64,000 nucleotides of DNA. It comes from an uncultured Oscillospiraceae bacterium. Its GTDB lineage: Bacteria; Bacillota; Clostridia; Oscillospirales; Oscillospiraceae. Under the pieces are notes generated by a model. It was not told where the DNA came from and did not search any database. It worked only from the letters and a program-made list of their open reading frames with translations. Of this stretch, positions 56,906-64,000 are shown one piece after another; position 1 is the first letter of the stretch; each line of letters begins with the position of its first letter. The translations under genes and the position numbers were made by a program. Where the stretch lies: NCBI GenBank assembly GCA_910577525.1, contig CAJTLI010000001.1, positions 71,858 through 135,857 on the forward strand, read 5' to 3'.

Positions 56906-58318
56906 ATGGAGAAGAAATCCGCAAAAGCAAACCCGGCTGGACTGGCGGCGGCGGCAGCCGTCAGGCCCGCTCTGGCGGACCCCGCCCAGGTGCTCCGGGA
57001 GAGCGACGGGCTGTCCAAGCTGTCGTTCCTGGTCTTCGGCCTGGGCAACCTGATCAACAGGCAGATCATCCGCGGCCTGCTCTTTCTGGCCGTCGAGGCG
57101 GGCTACATCGCGTATATGGCCCTCTTTGGCCTGTCCGCCATGGGTGATTTTTTCACCCTGGGCACCCAGGAGCAGGGCCAGGTCTATAACGAGGCGCTGG
57201 GCATCTTTGAGTACAGCGATGGCGACAACTCCATGCTGTGCATGCTGTACGGCGTCGTCACCATCGTGCTGACGGCCATCGTCATCGCCGTGGCCTATAT
57301 GTCCATGAAGAGCGCCTACTGCACCCAGGTGCGCAAGGCCCACGGCGCGCCCCTGCCCACCTTCCGCGACGATCTCCACTCCCTGCTGGAGGAGAACATC
57401 CACGGGATGCTCATGGCGTTCCCCTCCTTCGGCATCATCGCCTTTACCGTCATTCCCCTGATCTTCATGATCCTGATCGCCTTCACCAGCTATGACCGGG
57501 ACCACCAGCCCCCCGGAAACCTGTTTGACTGGGTGGGCATGGCCAACTTCACCCAGCTGTTCACCGGCGGCAGCCGCCTGGCCACCACCTTCTGGCCGGT
57601 GCTGGGCTGGACCCTGATCTGGGCCGTGGCCGCCACCTCCACCAACTTCATCCTTGGCATGCTGCTGGCGCTGCTCATCAACCAGAAGGTGGTGCGGGGA
57701 AAGGGGTTCTGGCGCTTCCTGTTCGTGCTGTCCATCGCGGTGCCCCAGTTTGTATCCCTGCTGAGCATGCGCACCATTTTCAACGCCAACGGTCCGGTGA
57801 ACGTGATCCTGCGGACGATTGGCGTGCTGGGGGCCACGGAGTCGATCCCCTTCTTTACCAACGAGCTCACCGCCAAGCTGACCATCATCGGCATCAATAT
57901 CTGGATCGGCGTGCCCTATACCATGCTGTCCACCACGGGCATTTTGCAGAACATCCCCGCCGAGCTGTATGAGGCGGCCCGCATCGACGGGGCCAAGCCC
58001 CCCACGATCTTCCGCAAGATCACCCTCCCCTATATGATGTTCGTCATGACGCCCACCCTGATCACCTCCTTCACCGGCAACATCAACAATTTCAACGTGA
58101 TCTACCTGCTGACGGGCGGCGGGCCGGACTCGCTGGATTACTACTTCGCGGGCAAGACGGATCTGCTGATTACCTGGCTGTACCGGCTGACCATCACCCA
58201 GAAGGACTACAACATCGGGTCCGTCATCGGCATTATGACCTTTATCGTGCTGGCCATCACGTCGCTGCTTACCTTCCACCAGACCGGAGCATATAAGGAT
58301 GAGGGGGCGTTCCAGTAA
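56906..58318 (+). CDS. Maltodextrin ABC transporter permease, MalF type
   Basis: A 470-residue permease, longer than most MalF homologues because of an N-terminal cytoplasmic tail and an early membrane pair (LGNLINRQIIRGLLFLAVEA). The core has six segments and an EAA loop AELYEAARIDGAKPPTIFRK, then ITLPYMMFVMTPTL. ATG 56906 has a poor Shine-Dalgarno (GGGGTCAG), consistent with reduced permease synthesis. The stop overlaps the malG-like start by one base. Partner of the malG-like gene in an importer without its own ATPase. Confidence 0.92.
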   Translation: MEKKSAKANPAGLAAAAAVRPALADPAQVLRESDGLSKLSFLVFGLGNLINRQIIRGLLFLAVEAGYIAYMALFGLSAMGDFFTLGTQEQGQVYNEALGIFEYSDGDNSMLCMLYGVVTIVLTAIVIAVAYMSMKSAYCTQVRKAHGAPLPTFRDDLHSLLEENIHGMLMAFPSFGIIAFTVIPLIFMILIAFTSYDRDHQPPGNLFDWVGMANFTQLFTGGSRLATTFWPVLGWTLIWAVAATSTNFILGMLLALLINQKVVRGKGFWRFLFVLSIAVPQFVSLLSMRTIFNANGPVNVILRTIGVLGATESIPFFTNELTAKLTIIGINIWIGVPYTMLSTTGILQNIPAELYEAARIDGAKPPTIFRKITLPYMMFVMTPTLITSFTGNINNFNVIYLLTGGGPDSLDYYFAGKTDLLITWLYRLTITQKDYNIGSVIGIMTFIVLAITSLLTFHQTGAYKDEGAFQ

Positions 58319-59172
58319 TGAAGTTTCGGAAATATCTCAGCAGCATCGGCAGCCACGTGCTGCTGGCCGTCCTGGGTGTCATCTGGGTCCTGCCTATTTT
58401 CTATGTGATCCTGACCTCTTTCCGGGCGGAAGGCGGCTCCTACAAGAGTTATATCTGGCCAAAGGGCTTCACCATTGACAACTATATCAACCTGATCAAC
58501 ACCAGCACCAGCATGATTGATTTCAAGCGCTGGTTTTTGAACACCCTGATTATCGCCATCTTCAGCACCATCATCTCCGCCTTCTTTGTGGTGTGCGTGG
58601 CCTACTGCATGAGCCGCCTACGTTTCCGGATGCGCAAGCCCTTCCTGAACTTCGCCATGGTTCTGGGCATGTTCCCCGGCTTCATGTCCATGGTGGCGGT
58701 GTACTATATCCTGAAGGGCCTGGGCTTCCTGGAGACCGGCCTGCTCAAGCAGGTGGCCCTGGTGCTGGTCTACTCAGGGGGCGCGGGACTGGGGTTCTAC
58801 ATCGCCAAGGGCTTTTTGGATACCATCCCCAAGGCCATTGACGAGGCGGCCTACATGGACGGCGCCACCAAATGGCAGACGCTGATCCACATCACCCTGC
58901 CCCTGTCCAAGCCCATCATCACCTATACGCTGCTCACCTCCTTCATGGGCCCCTGGGTGGACTATATCTTTGCCAAGGTCATCATGGGCAACGACACCCA
59001 GTATTACACCATCGCCATCGGCCTGTGGAGCCTGCTGGAGCAGGAGCAGATCGAGTATCACTACACCGAGTTTTTTGCGGGCTGTGTGATGATCTCCATT
59101 CCCATCGCCATTCTCTTCCTGCTCACCCAGAAGCACTATGTGGAGGGCGTGTCCGGCGCTGTGAAGGGCTGA
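58318..59172 (+). CDS. Maltodextrin ABC transporter permease, MalG type
   Basis: A 284-residue permease with six predicted segments. The EAA loop is IDEAAYMDGATKWQTLIHIT followed by LPLSKPIITY. The ATG overlaps the malF-like stop by one base (TAATG). It pairs with the MalF-type subunit; no nucleotide-binding subunit follows, and the next gene is a pullulanase. Confidence 0.93.
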   Translation: MKFRKYLSSIGSHVLLAVLGVIWVLPIFYVILTSFRAEGGSYKSYIWPKGFTIDNYINLINTSTSMIDFKRWFLNTLIIAIFSTIISAFFVVCVAYCMSRLRFRMRKPFLNFAMVLGMFPGFMSMVAVYYILKGLGFLETGLLKQVALVLVYSGGAGLGFYIAKGFLDTIPKAIDEAAYMDGATKWQTLIHITLPLSKPIITYTLLTSFMGPWVDYIFAKVIMGNDTQYYTIAIGLWSLLEQEQIEYHYTEFFAGCVMISIPIAILFLLTQKHYVEGVSGAVKG

Positions 59173-59310
59173 CCTCCGCGGAACAAAACACATCCGCCGG
59201 GGGAAACGCCCCCGCAAAACAGGCGCGGCCTGCCCCCTCTCCCTGTCCACGGGCGGGGGAGGGTGCGGGCCGCCGTTTTCATCTTCCCAATATCGTGACG
59301 GAGATATGCC

Positions 59311-61245
59311 ATGAAAGCCACAAAACACGGAAAATTTGACAAAGAGTTTGACGCGAAATACTGTTATGACGGCGGGGACCTGGGGGCCGTGTGCGCCGGG
59401 GGCCGAACCGTCTTCAAGCTGTGGAGCCCGGAGGCGGACCGGGTGGAGCTGTCCCTCTACCCGCCCTGCGGGGGGAGGCCCTGCCGGAAGCTGGAGCTGG
59501 AGCGGGGAGAGCGGGGCGTGTGGTCCCTGGAGCTGGAGGAGGACCTCCATGGAACCTACTACGATTACGCCGTGGAGTCGGGCGGAGTGTGCCGCCGCAC
59601 CGCCGACCCCTGGGCCGTGGCCTGCGGGCGCAACGGGGTGCTCAGCATGGCGGTGGACCTGTCCCGCACCAATCCGGAGGGGTTTGACCGGGACGCGCCG
59701 CCCCCCAGGCCCCCGGAGGACGTCATCTACGAGCTGCACGTGAAGGATTTCTCCTTCGACCCGGACAGCGGCGTGCCCGCCGCCCTCCGGGGAAAATACG
59801 GGGCCTTCTCCTGGCGGGACGGACAGGGGAACCTGCCCCGGTGCATGGCCCATCTGTGCTCCCTGGGCGTGACCCACGTCCAGCTCATGCCCATCTACGA
59901 CTTCGGCTCGGTGGACGAGGGCGGCGGCGAGGACCAGTTCAACTGGGGCTACGACCCCATGAACTACAACGTGCCCGAGGGAAGCTATTCCACCGACCCC
60001 GCCGGCGGCGCGGTCCGCATCCGGGAGTGCAAGGAGATGATTCAGGCCCTTCACCGGAACGGAATGCGGGTGGTGATGGACGTGGTATACAACCACACCT
60101 TCAGCGCGGACTCCTGGCTGGAGCGGACGGCGCCGGGGTACTTCTACCGCCGGAACGCGGACGGAACGCTGTCCAACGGCTCCGCCTGCGGCAACGACAT
60201 CGCGGCGGGCCGGGCCATGGCGGACAACTATATCGTCAACTCGGTGCTGTACTGGGCCCGGGAGTACCACATCGACGGCTTCCGCTTCGACCTGATGGGC
60301 CTTTTGACGGTGGAGCTGATGAACCGCATCCGTCGGGCCCTGGACGCGGCCTTCGGCCCCGGGGAAAAGCTGGTGTACGGCGAGCCCTGGCGGGCGGCGG
60401 ACTCTCCCATGGAGCCCGGCACCCACCCGGCGCTGAAGGCCAACATGGGCCTGCTGGACCCGGAGGTGGGGGCCTTCTGCGACCTGACCCGGGACGCGGT
60501 CAAGGGGGACGCCTTCCTGGAGACGGTCCCCGGCTTTGTCAACGGCGGTCGGGGCTGGGAGGAGGCCGTCCTCCGCGGGGCGGCGGGCTGGCGGGAGGGG
60601 AGCCGGGAGTTCAGGCCCCGGGCCTGCTCCCAGGTCATCAACTACGTGTCCGCCCACGACAATTTTACCCTTTGGGATAAGCTGGTCATGTGCCTGCCGG
60701 GCTGGGAGCTCGGACAGGGGGCGGCGGCGTTTGAGGAGCCCCGGCCAGAGCTGCTGGCCCAAAACCGGCTGGCGGCGCTGATCTATTTCACCTGCCAGGG
60801 CCGCCTGTTCATGCAGGCCGGGGAGGAGTTTGGCCGCACCAAGCTGGGGGAGGGCAACAGCTACCGCTCCGCCCCGGAGCTCAACATGCTGAACTGGGAG
60901 CGGGCCCGGCGGTTCGCGCCCCTGACGGACTACTACCGGCAGCTGATCCGCCTGCGCAGGTCCCTGCCGGGGCTGTGCGCAAAAGAGCCGGAGGCGGGGG
61001 AGCGGATTACCCGCCGGACAGTCCACAGGCCCTGGGTCGTGTCCTTCCTTGTGGAGGGCGGGGGGCCCGGCGGCGCTTTGCTGGCGGTGGCCTACAACGC
61101 CTCGGACAGGGACTTCATCCTCCCCCTGCCGGAGGGGGCGTGGACGGTCCGGGCGGACGGGCGGTGCGCGGACCAGCATACGCCCCTGGCGGGGAATGAG
61201 GCGCTGGTCCCCGCCCGCAGCGGGATGGTGCTCCAGCGGGGCTGA
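59311..61245 (+). CDS. pulA: Type I pullulanase / glycogen debranching GH13 enzyme
   Basis: A 644-residue enzyme. It has a CBM48-like N-terminal domain (FKLWSPEADRVELSLYPPCG) and a GH13 catalytic domain with region I VVMDVVYNHTF, region II GFRFDLMGLL (nucleophile Asp), region III LVYGEPWRAADSP (Glu) and region IV YVSAHDNFTLWDK. The FNWGYDPMNYNVPEGSYS block corresponds to the pullulanase signature YNWGYDP. There is no signal peptide, so it acts in the cytoplasm on imported branched maltodextrins. It begins 138 bp after the malG-like gene, with GGAG upstream of ATG 59311. Confidence 0.93.
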   Translation: MKATKHGKFDKEFDAKYCYDGGDLGAVCAGGRTVFKLWSPEADRVELSLYPPCGGRPCRKLELERGERGVWSLELEEDLHGTYYDYAVESGGVCRRTADPWAVACGRNGVLSMAVDLSRTNPEGFDRDAPPPRPPEDVIYELHVKDFSFDPDSGVPAALRGKYGAFSWRDGQGNLPRCMAHLCSLGVTHVQLMPIYDFGSVDEGGGEDQFNWGYDPMNYNVPEGSYSTDPAGGAVRIRECKEMIQALHRNGMRVVMDVVYNHTFSADSWLERTAPGYFYRRNADGTLSNGSACGNDIAAGRAMADNYIVNSVLYWAREYHIDGFRFDLMGLLTVELMNRIRRALDAAFGPGEKLVYGEPWRAADSPMEPGTHPALKANMGLLDPEVGAFCDLTRDAVKGDAFLETVPGFVNGGRGWEEAVLRGAAGWREGSREFRPRACSQVINYVSAHDNFTLWDKLVMCLPGWELGQGAAAFEEPRPELLAQNRLAALIYFTCQGRLFMQAGEEFGRTKLGEGNSYRSAPELNMLNWERARRFAPLTDYYRQLIRLRRSLPGLCAKEPEAGERITRRTVHRPWVVSFLVEGGGPGGALLAVAYNASDRDFILPLPEGAWTVRADGRCADQHTPLAGNEALVPARSGMVLQRG

Positions 61246-61266
61246 GGGCGCCAGGCCATATGATAA

Positions 61267-61294
61267 GCGCGGCGCGGAGAAATCCGCGCCGCGC
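61267..61294. terminator. Hairpin between convergent pulA and spoVAC
   Basis: GCGCGGCGCGGA pairs with TCCGCGCCGCGC around GAAA. The T-tracts are short, so it is a modest bidirectional terminator. Confidence 0.6.
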
Positions 61295-61298
61295 CCAT

Positions 61299-61742
61299 TT
61301 AAAACAGTCCGGCCAGGTAGAGAATGATCCCGTATACCACGCTGGCGGAGATGCCGTAGGCCAGCACCGGCCCCGCTACGGTGAACAGCTTGGCTCCGGT
61401 GCCGGTGACAAAGCCCTCGCTTTTGAACTCCAGCGCGGGGGACACCATGGCGTTGGAGAAGCCGGTGATCGGCACCAGCGTTCCCGCCCCCGCCCGCTTG
61501 GCGATGGAGTCGAATACCCCCAGGCCGGTGAGCAGGGAGGCCAGAAAGATCAGCGTGATGGAGGTCCAGGCTCCGGCGTCATCCTTGCCCGCGCCCAGGC
61601 TCTGATACAGGGCCGTAAGCCCCTGGCCCCCGGCGCAGATGGCCCCGCCCACGCAGAAGGCCCACAGGCAGTCCTTCCACAGCGGGGAGGGCTGGGCTTT
61701 TTCGCTGACATATTGGTTGTACTGCTGGTTATTCATGTCCAT
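61299..61742 (-). CDS. spoVAC: Stage V sporulation protein AC
   Basis: A 147-residue membrane protein of the SpoVA channel (CLWAFCVGGAICAGGQGLTA, TLIFLASLLTGLGVFDSIAK, TLVPITGFSNAMVSPALEFK, LFTVAGPVLAYGISASVVYG), four or five hydrophobic segments. ATG 61742 (MDMNNQQ) follows AGAGGTG; the frame upstream contains a terminator and repeat. In most sporeformers spoVAC lies directly before spoVAD; here it is a single gene 47 kb away, preceded by a SigG-like promoter. Confidence 0.94.
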   Translation of the reverse strand: MDMNNQQYNQYVSEKAQPSPLWKDCLWAFCVGGAICAGGQGLTALYQSLGAGKDDAGAWTSITLIFLASLLTGLGVFDSIAKRAGAGTLVPITGFSNAMVSPALEFKSEGFVTGTGAKLFTVAGPVLAYGISASVVYGIILYLAGLF

Positions 61743-61759
61743 GCGCTTCACCTCTGGCC

Positions 61760-61789
61760 CAGTATGCCCCAAAAACGGAACTTTATCCA
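61760..61789 (-). promoter_or_regulatory. Candidate SigG promoter of spoVAC
   Basis: Minus strand TGGATA (61784-61789), 17-bp spacer, CATACTG (61760-61766; one mismatch to CATNMTA), 18 bp before the start codon. Its -35 touches the terminator hairpin of the upstream gene. Confidence 0.45.
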
Positions 61790-61825
61790 AAAAACGCCCC
61801 GCGGCGGCCTGCCGCGGGGCGTTTT
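61789..61825 (-). terminator. Terminator after the phosphodiester glycosidase gene
   Basis: AAAAAACGCCCCGCGGC pairs with GCCGCGGGGCGTTTT around GGCCT; the minus strand ends in TTTTTT. Confidence 0.85.
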
Positions 61826-61842
61826 CACGGTTTTGAGAGATT

Positions 61843-62012
61843 TTAGGAAGCACTGATTCAATGCGTCTTCGGCATCCTGCGGAAATCTTGCGCCATAATT
61901 TTGTTGCAATTTCTTGAAATAAACACAATTATTCCTACGAAATCGCGCCGCATTCTGACGCAAAATTTCTTTGTAGGCTGCTCTTGCCGATTGAATCAGT
62001 CCTTCCTTTAAA
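61843..62012. repeat. Dispersed structured inverted-repeat element, complete copy B
   Basis: A 170-bp element. Its left end TTAGGAAGCACTGATTCAAT and right end ATTGAATCAGTCCTTCC are inverted repeats. The core TTTCTTGAAATAAACACAAT and the inner arms TTGCGCCA/TGACGCAA (one mismatch) match copies A and C in position. Orientation is opposite to copy A. It is placed between the terminator of the glycosidase gene and its stop codon. Confidence 0.85.
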
Positions 62013-62018
62013 CAGGCT

Positions 62019-64000
62019 CTACGACATCAGATCCAGCCGGGGGAGAAGCAGCGCCTTCTCCAGCGGGAAGATCTCCACCAGCAGCTTGGCGATGGAGGCC
62101 CGGTCGATGTAATCCCGGGGATTGACCCGGCCCCCGCTGCCCTGAACGATGCCAAGGCCCACCAGGGTCTGGACGTGGGGGGCGGCCCAGGCGCTCACCG
62201 AGCTCCCGTCCTCAAACACGGACAGGTCGCCCTGGGCCGTGCCGGCCAGAATGCGGCCCAGAATGGTCATGGTCTCCTCCCGGGTGATGGTGCTGCCGGC
62301 GTCCACGTAGAGCTGGCCGTCCCGCTGGCTCCCCTGGACCACCTTCAGGGTGTACATCACCTTCACATAGGGCAGGGCCCACTCCGGAATGGAGTCCCGG
62401 TCCGTGAAGGGCAGCTCTACCGAGTCATAGGGCAGGGGATTGATCCCCAGCACCCGGGTGACAAATACCATCAGCTCCGCCCGGGTGATCTGGGTGTTGG
62501 GGCGGTAGACCACGGTGCCGTCCTCCTGGGTGGAGCCGGTGGTCAGGCCCAGCTTGTACAGCTGCACAATATAGTCCAGGCCCCAGTGTCCGCCGATGTC
62601 CGTGAAGGGGCAGCCGCCCTCGATTTTGACGGGGATGGTCAGGGTGATGCCGCCGGCGGTGACGGTGATCTCCCCCTCCATGTTGCGCTGGCCGGCGATG
62701 AACTGTCCCTCCTCATTGATGGCGCCAAGGCCCTCGTCCATGGTCCAGGAGATACTGTCCCGGCTCATGGCCACGGGCAGGTTCCACCAGGCTCCGGCCA
62801 CGGACAGGTCCACCATGTCCCCCGGCTCCAGGATGAGGGAGGTCAGTGGCACATTGCTGCCCTTTCTGGACACCGTTAGGCTGGACAGCCGGTCCACCAC
62901 CCGCACGGATACGCCCGGGCTGCTGGGGGAGGCGGCCACAACATAGGAGCCAGCCTCGCTTCCGGCGGTGTAGACCGCGCCGTTCTCATCCTGGCTCACT
63001 GTGCCGCCGGCGGCGCTCCACTGGGGGGGCTGGCCGCTGGGCCGGCCCTGGCTGTCGTAGGACAGGGCGGTCAGGGGCAGCTGGGAGCCCGCCAGCACCA
63101 CCTGGCTTCCGGCGGTCACGTAGGCGCCGGGGGTGAAGATATCCGCGCCCTCCGGGCACACCAGGGCGATGGTGTTGTTGATCCGCCGCCCCGGGGAGGA
63201 GGGCTTGTTTACAATGGAGAAACCGGCGCTGCCCGGCAGGGTGGCCCCCAGGGTGGTGGAGCCGCCGCCGTCCAGGGCCACGGCGGACACGCAGCCCAGC
63301 TCCTGGAGGCGCTGGGCCACCTGGCGGTAGGAGGCCCCGATGGAATAGCCGCTCTGCCGCCCGTCGATGGTGTAGAACACGGCGGTGCCGTCGCTCTTGA
63401 GGCCCACGGCGGTGTAGGGGTTGGCGGCGGCGGGCAGGCCCTCCGGGATCTGCCCGTCCCGCAGCAGGGTGTACAGGCCGCTGACGCCGTAGGCCGCCTC
63501 CTGCCACTGGCCGGACGCGCCGCTCATGGACACAGTCACCTGGCCGCCCACCGGCAGGCCCCGGAGGGCCTGAAACAGGTCGGCGTTGTTGTGGTCCTCG
63601 GCGTAGAGCATGTAGCAGCCCTCGGGGATGTTTCCGTCGAAGGTTACGCCCTCCAGGGCGGTGTCGGTGACGGACACCACCTCGAAGACCATGGAGCCGT
63701 TCATCTTCATGCCGCCCTCCCCAAGGGGGCGGAGAATGGCGGACACGCTGGTTCCGTGGGCGGTCACCCGGGAGGAAAACTCCTTGTTGTAGAGATACAG
63801 CCCGCCCAGGTAGTTGTTGTTGCGGTAGGCGTTGAAGCCCGCCACCTTGATCTCGCGGGAGACGGTGACGGTCGTGGGCTCAGGCGAGGGGGCGGGAGTG
63901 GATTCAGGCCAGGGCCAGGAGCCGGTTTCTACCCCGGACCAGGGGTCTGTGCCGGGCTCAAAGGTGGGCTCGGGGCTGAACGTGGCCTCGGGGGTGGGGG
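62019..64000 (-). CDS. Phosphodiester glycosidase (NAGPA-like) with C-terminal SLH domains, partial
   Basis: The reading frame enters from beyond base 64000, so the N-terminus is missing. Visible in order: a Pro/Glu/Thr-rich stretch, a phosphodiester glycosidase domain (GSMVFEVVSVTDTALEGVTF, FYTIDGRQSGYSIGASYRQV, SAVALDGGGSTTLGATLPGS, RRINNTIALVCPEGAD), beta-rich Ig-like linkers, and three SLH repeats near the C-terminus (FTDIGGHWGLDYIVQLYKLG, FTDRDSIPEWALPYVKVMYT, ISKLLVEIF-like end). The SLH repeats would tether it to the cell wall. Family members resemble the enzyme that uncovers mannose-6-phosphate by removing GlcNAc from a phosphodiester; the bacterial substrate is unknown, possibly wall teichoic or capsule-linked sugars. 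Confidence 0.87.
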   Translation of the reverse strand, partial: PTPEATFSPEPTFEPGTDPWSGVETGSWPWPESTPAPSPEPTTVTVSREIKVAGFNAYRNNNYLGGLYLYNKEFSSRVTAHGTSVSAILRPLGEGGMKMNGSMVFEVVSVTDTALEGVTFDGNIPEGCYMLYAEDHNNADLFQALRGLPVGGQVTVSMSGASGQWQEAAYGVSGLYTLLRDGQIPEGLPAAANPYTAVGLKSDGTAVFYTIDGRQSGYSIGASYRQVAQRLQELGCVSAVALDGGGSTTLGATLPGSAGFSIVNKPSSPGRRINNTIALVCPEGADIFTPGAYVTAGSQVVLAGSQLPLTALSYDSQGRPSGQPPQWSAAGGTVSQDENGAVYTAGSEAGSYVVAASPSSPGVSVRVVDRLSSLTVSRKGSNVPLTSLILEPGDMVDLSVAGAWWNLPVAMSRDSISWTMDEGLGAINEEGQFIAGQRNMEGEITVTAGGITLTIPVKIEGGCPFTDIGGHWGLDYIVQLYKLGLTTGSTQEDGTVVYRPNTQITRAELMVFVTRVLGINPLPYDSVELPFTDRDSIPEWALPYVKVMYTLKVVQGSQRDGQLYVDAGSTITREETMTILGRILAGTAQGDLSVFEDGSSVSAWAAPHVQTLVGLGIVQGSGGRVNPRDYIDRASIAKLLVEIFPLEKALLLPRLDLMS

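Noticed and set aside
1..64000. CRISPR arrays, tRNA and rRNA genes, riboswitches
   Set aside because: I looked for regularly spaced repeats, tRNA-like ends and well-known riboswitch patterns and saw none. Small RNA genes could still be missed without a covariance search.

Overview
The window is a contiguous piece of a high-GC, endospore-forming Firmicutes chromosome. Strong G/C third positions, spoVAC/spoVAD/spoVAE, murQ with a BadF-type sugar kinase, and short GC-rich intergenic hairpins suggest a gut Oscillospiraceae-type organism (Flavonifractor/Lawsonibacter-like). That placement is inference from gene content, not a database match.

Layout. 1-4.2 kb: a DUF2500 protein, pheS and an enlarged pheT. 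4.2-5.5 kb: degenerate IS21/IS1182 transposase debris beside a duplicated scrap of the pheT 3' end. 5.5-6.7 kb: rpsF-ssb-rpsR (minus). 6.8-11.1 kb: moxR, DUF58 protein and membrane transglutaminase (minus). 11.3-14.3 kb: an AAA+ ATPase with a TerB-like N-terminus, then spoVAD-spoVAE behind a SigG-like promoter. 14.5-18.1 kb: ogt, an EF-G paralogue and a YgjV-like protein. 18.1-26.5 kb (minus): one long operon with murQ, a substrate-binding protein, two permeases, a Gfo/Idh oxidoreductase, a BadF-type kinase, an AmiE-like serine hydrolase and a MurR-type regulator. 27.4-33.3 kb: single genes (PilZ, flavin reductase-rubredoxin, cation/proton antiporter, cytidine deaminase, membrane proteins). 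33.7-41.7 kb: a compact five-gene cassette of SWIM, DUF5691-like, MoxR, DUF5682 and VWA proteins. 41.7-47.1 kb (minus): LytTR regulator, GHKL kinase and two ABC exporter genes with a coupled 43-codon ORF between them. 47.2-48.6 kb: pyrE and radC-like. 48.8-61.2 kb: an alpha-glucan locus (debranching enzyme, alpha-glucosidase, HAD phosphatase, LacI regulator, malE/F/G-like transporter, pullulanase). 61.3-64 kb: spoVAC, and an SLH-anchored phosphodiester glycosidase that runs off the right edge.

How the genes work together. The 18-26 kb operon reads as cell-wall sugar salvage: ABC uptake of unphosphorylated MurNAc, phosphorylation by the kinase, then MurQ cleavage to GlcNAc-6-P and D-lactate. 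This replaces the PTS uptake used by Bacillus subtilis. The 48-61 kb locus imports and hydrolyses maltodextrins. Neither importer has its own ATPase, so a shared one elsewhere is implied. Several intergenic regions carry copies of a dispersed inverted-repeat element of about 170 bp whose inner arms covary, and a smaller GGGCGGAT-type palindrome.

The strongest leads for something undescribed are the ABC-type MurNAc salvage operon, the SWIM/DUF5691/MoxR/DUF5682/VWA cassette, the double-coupled small ORF in the LytTR/GHKL/ABC locus, and the covarying dispersed element.
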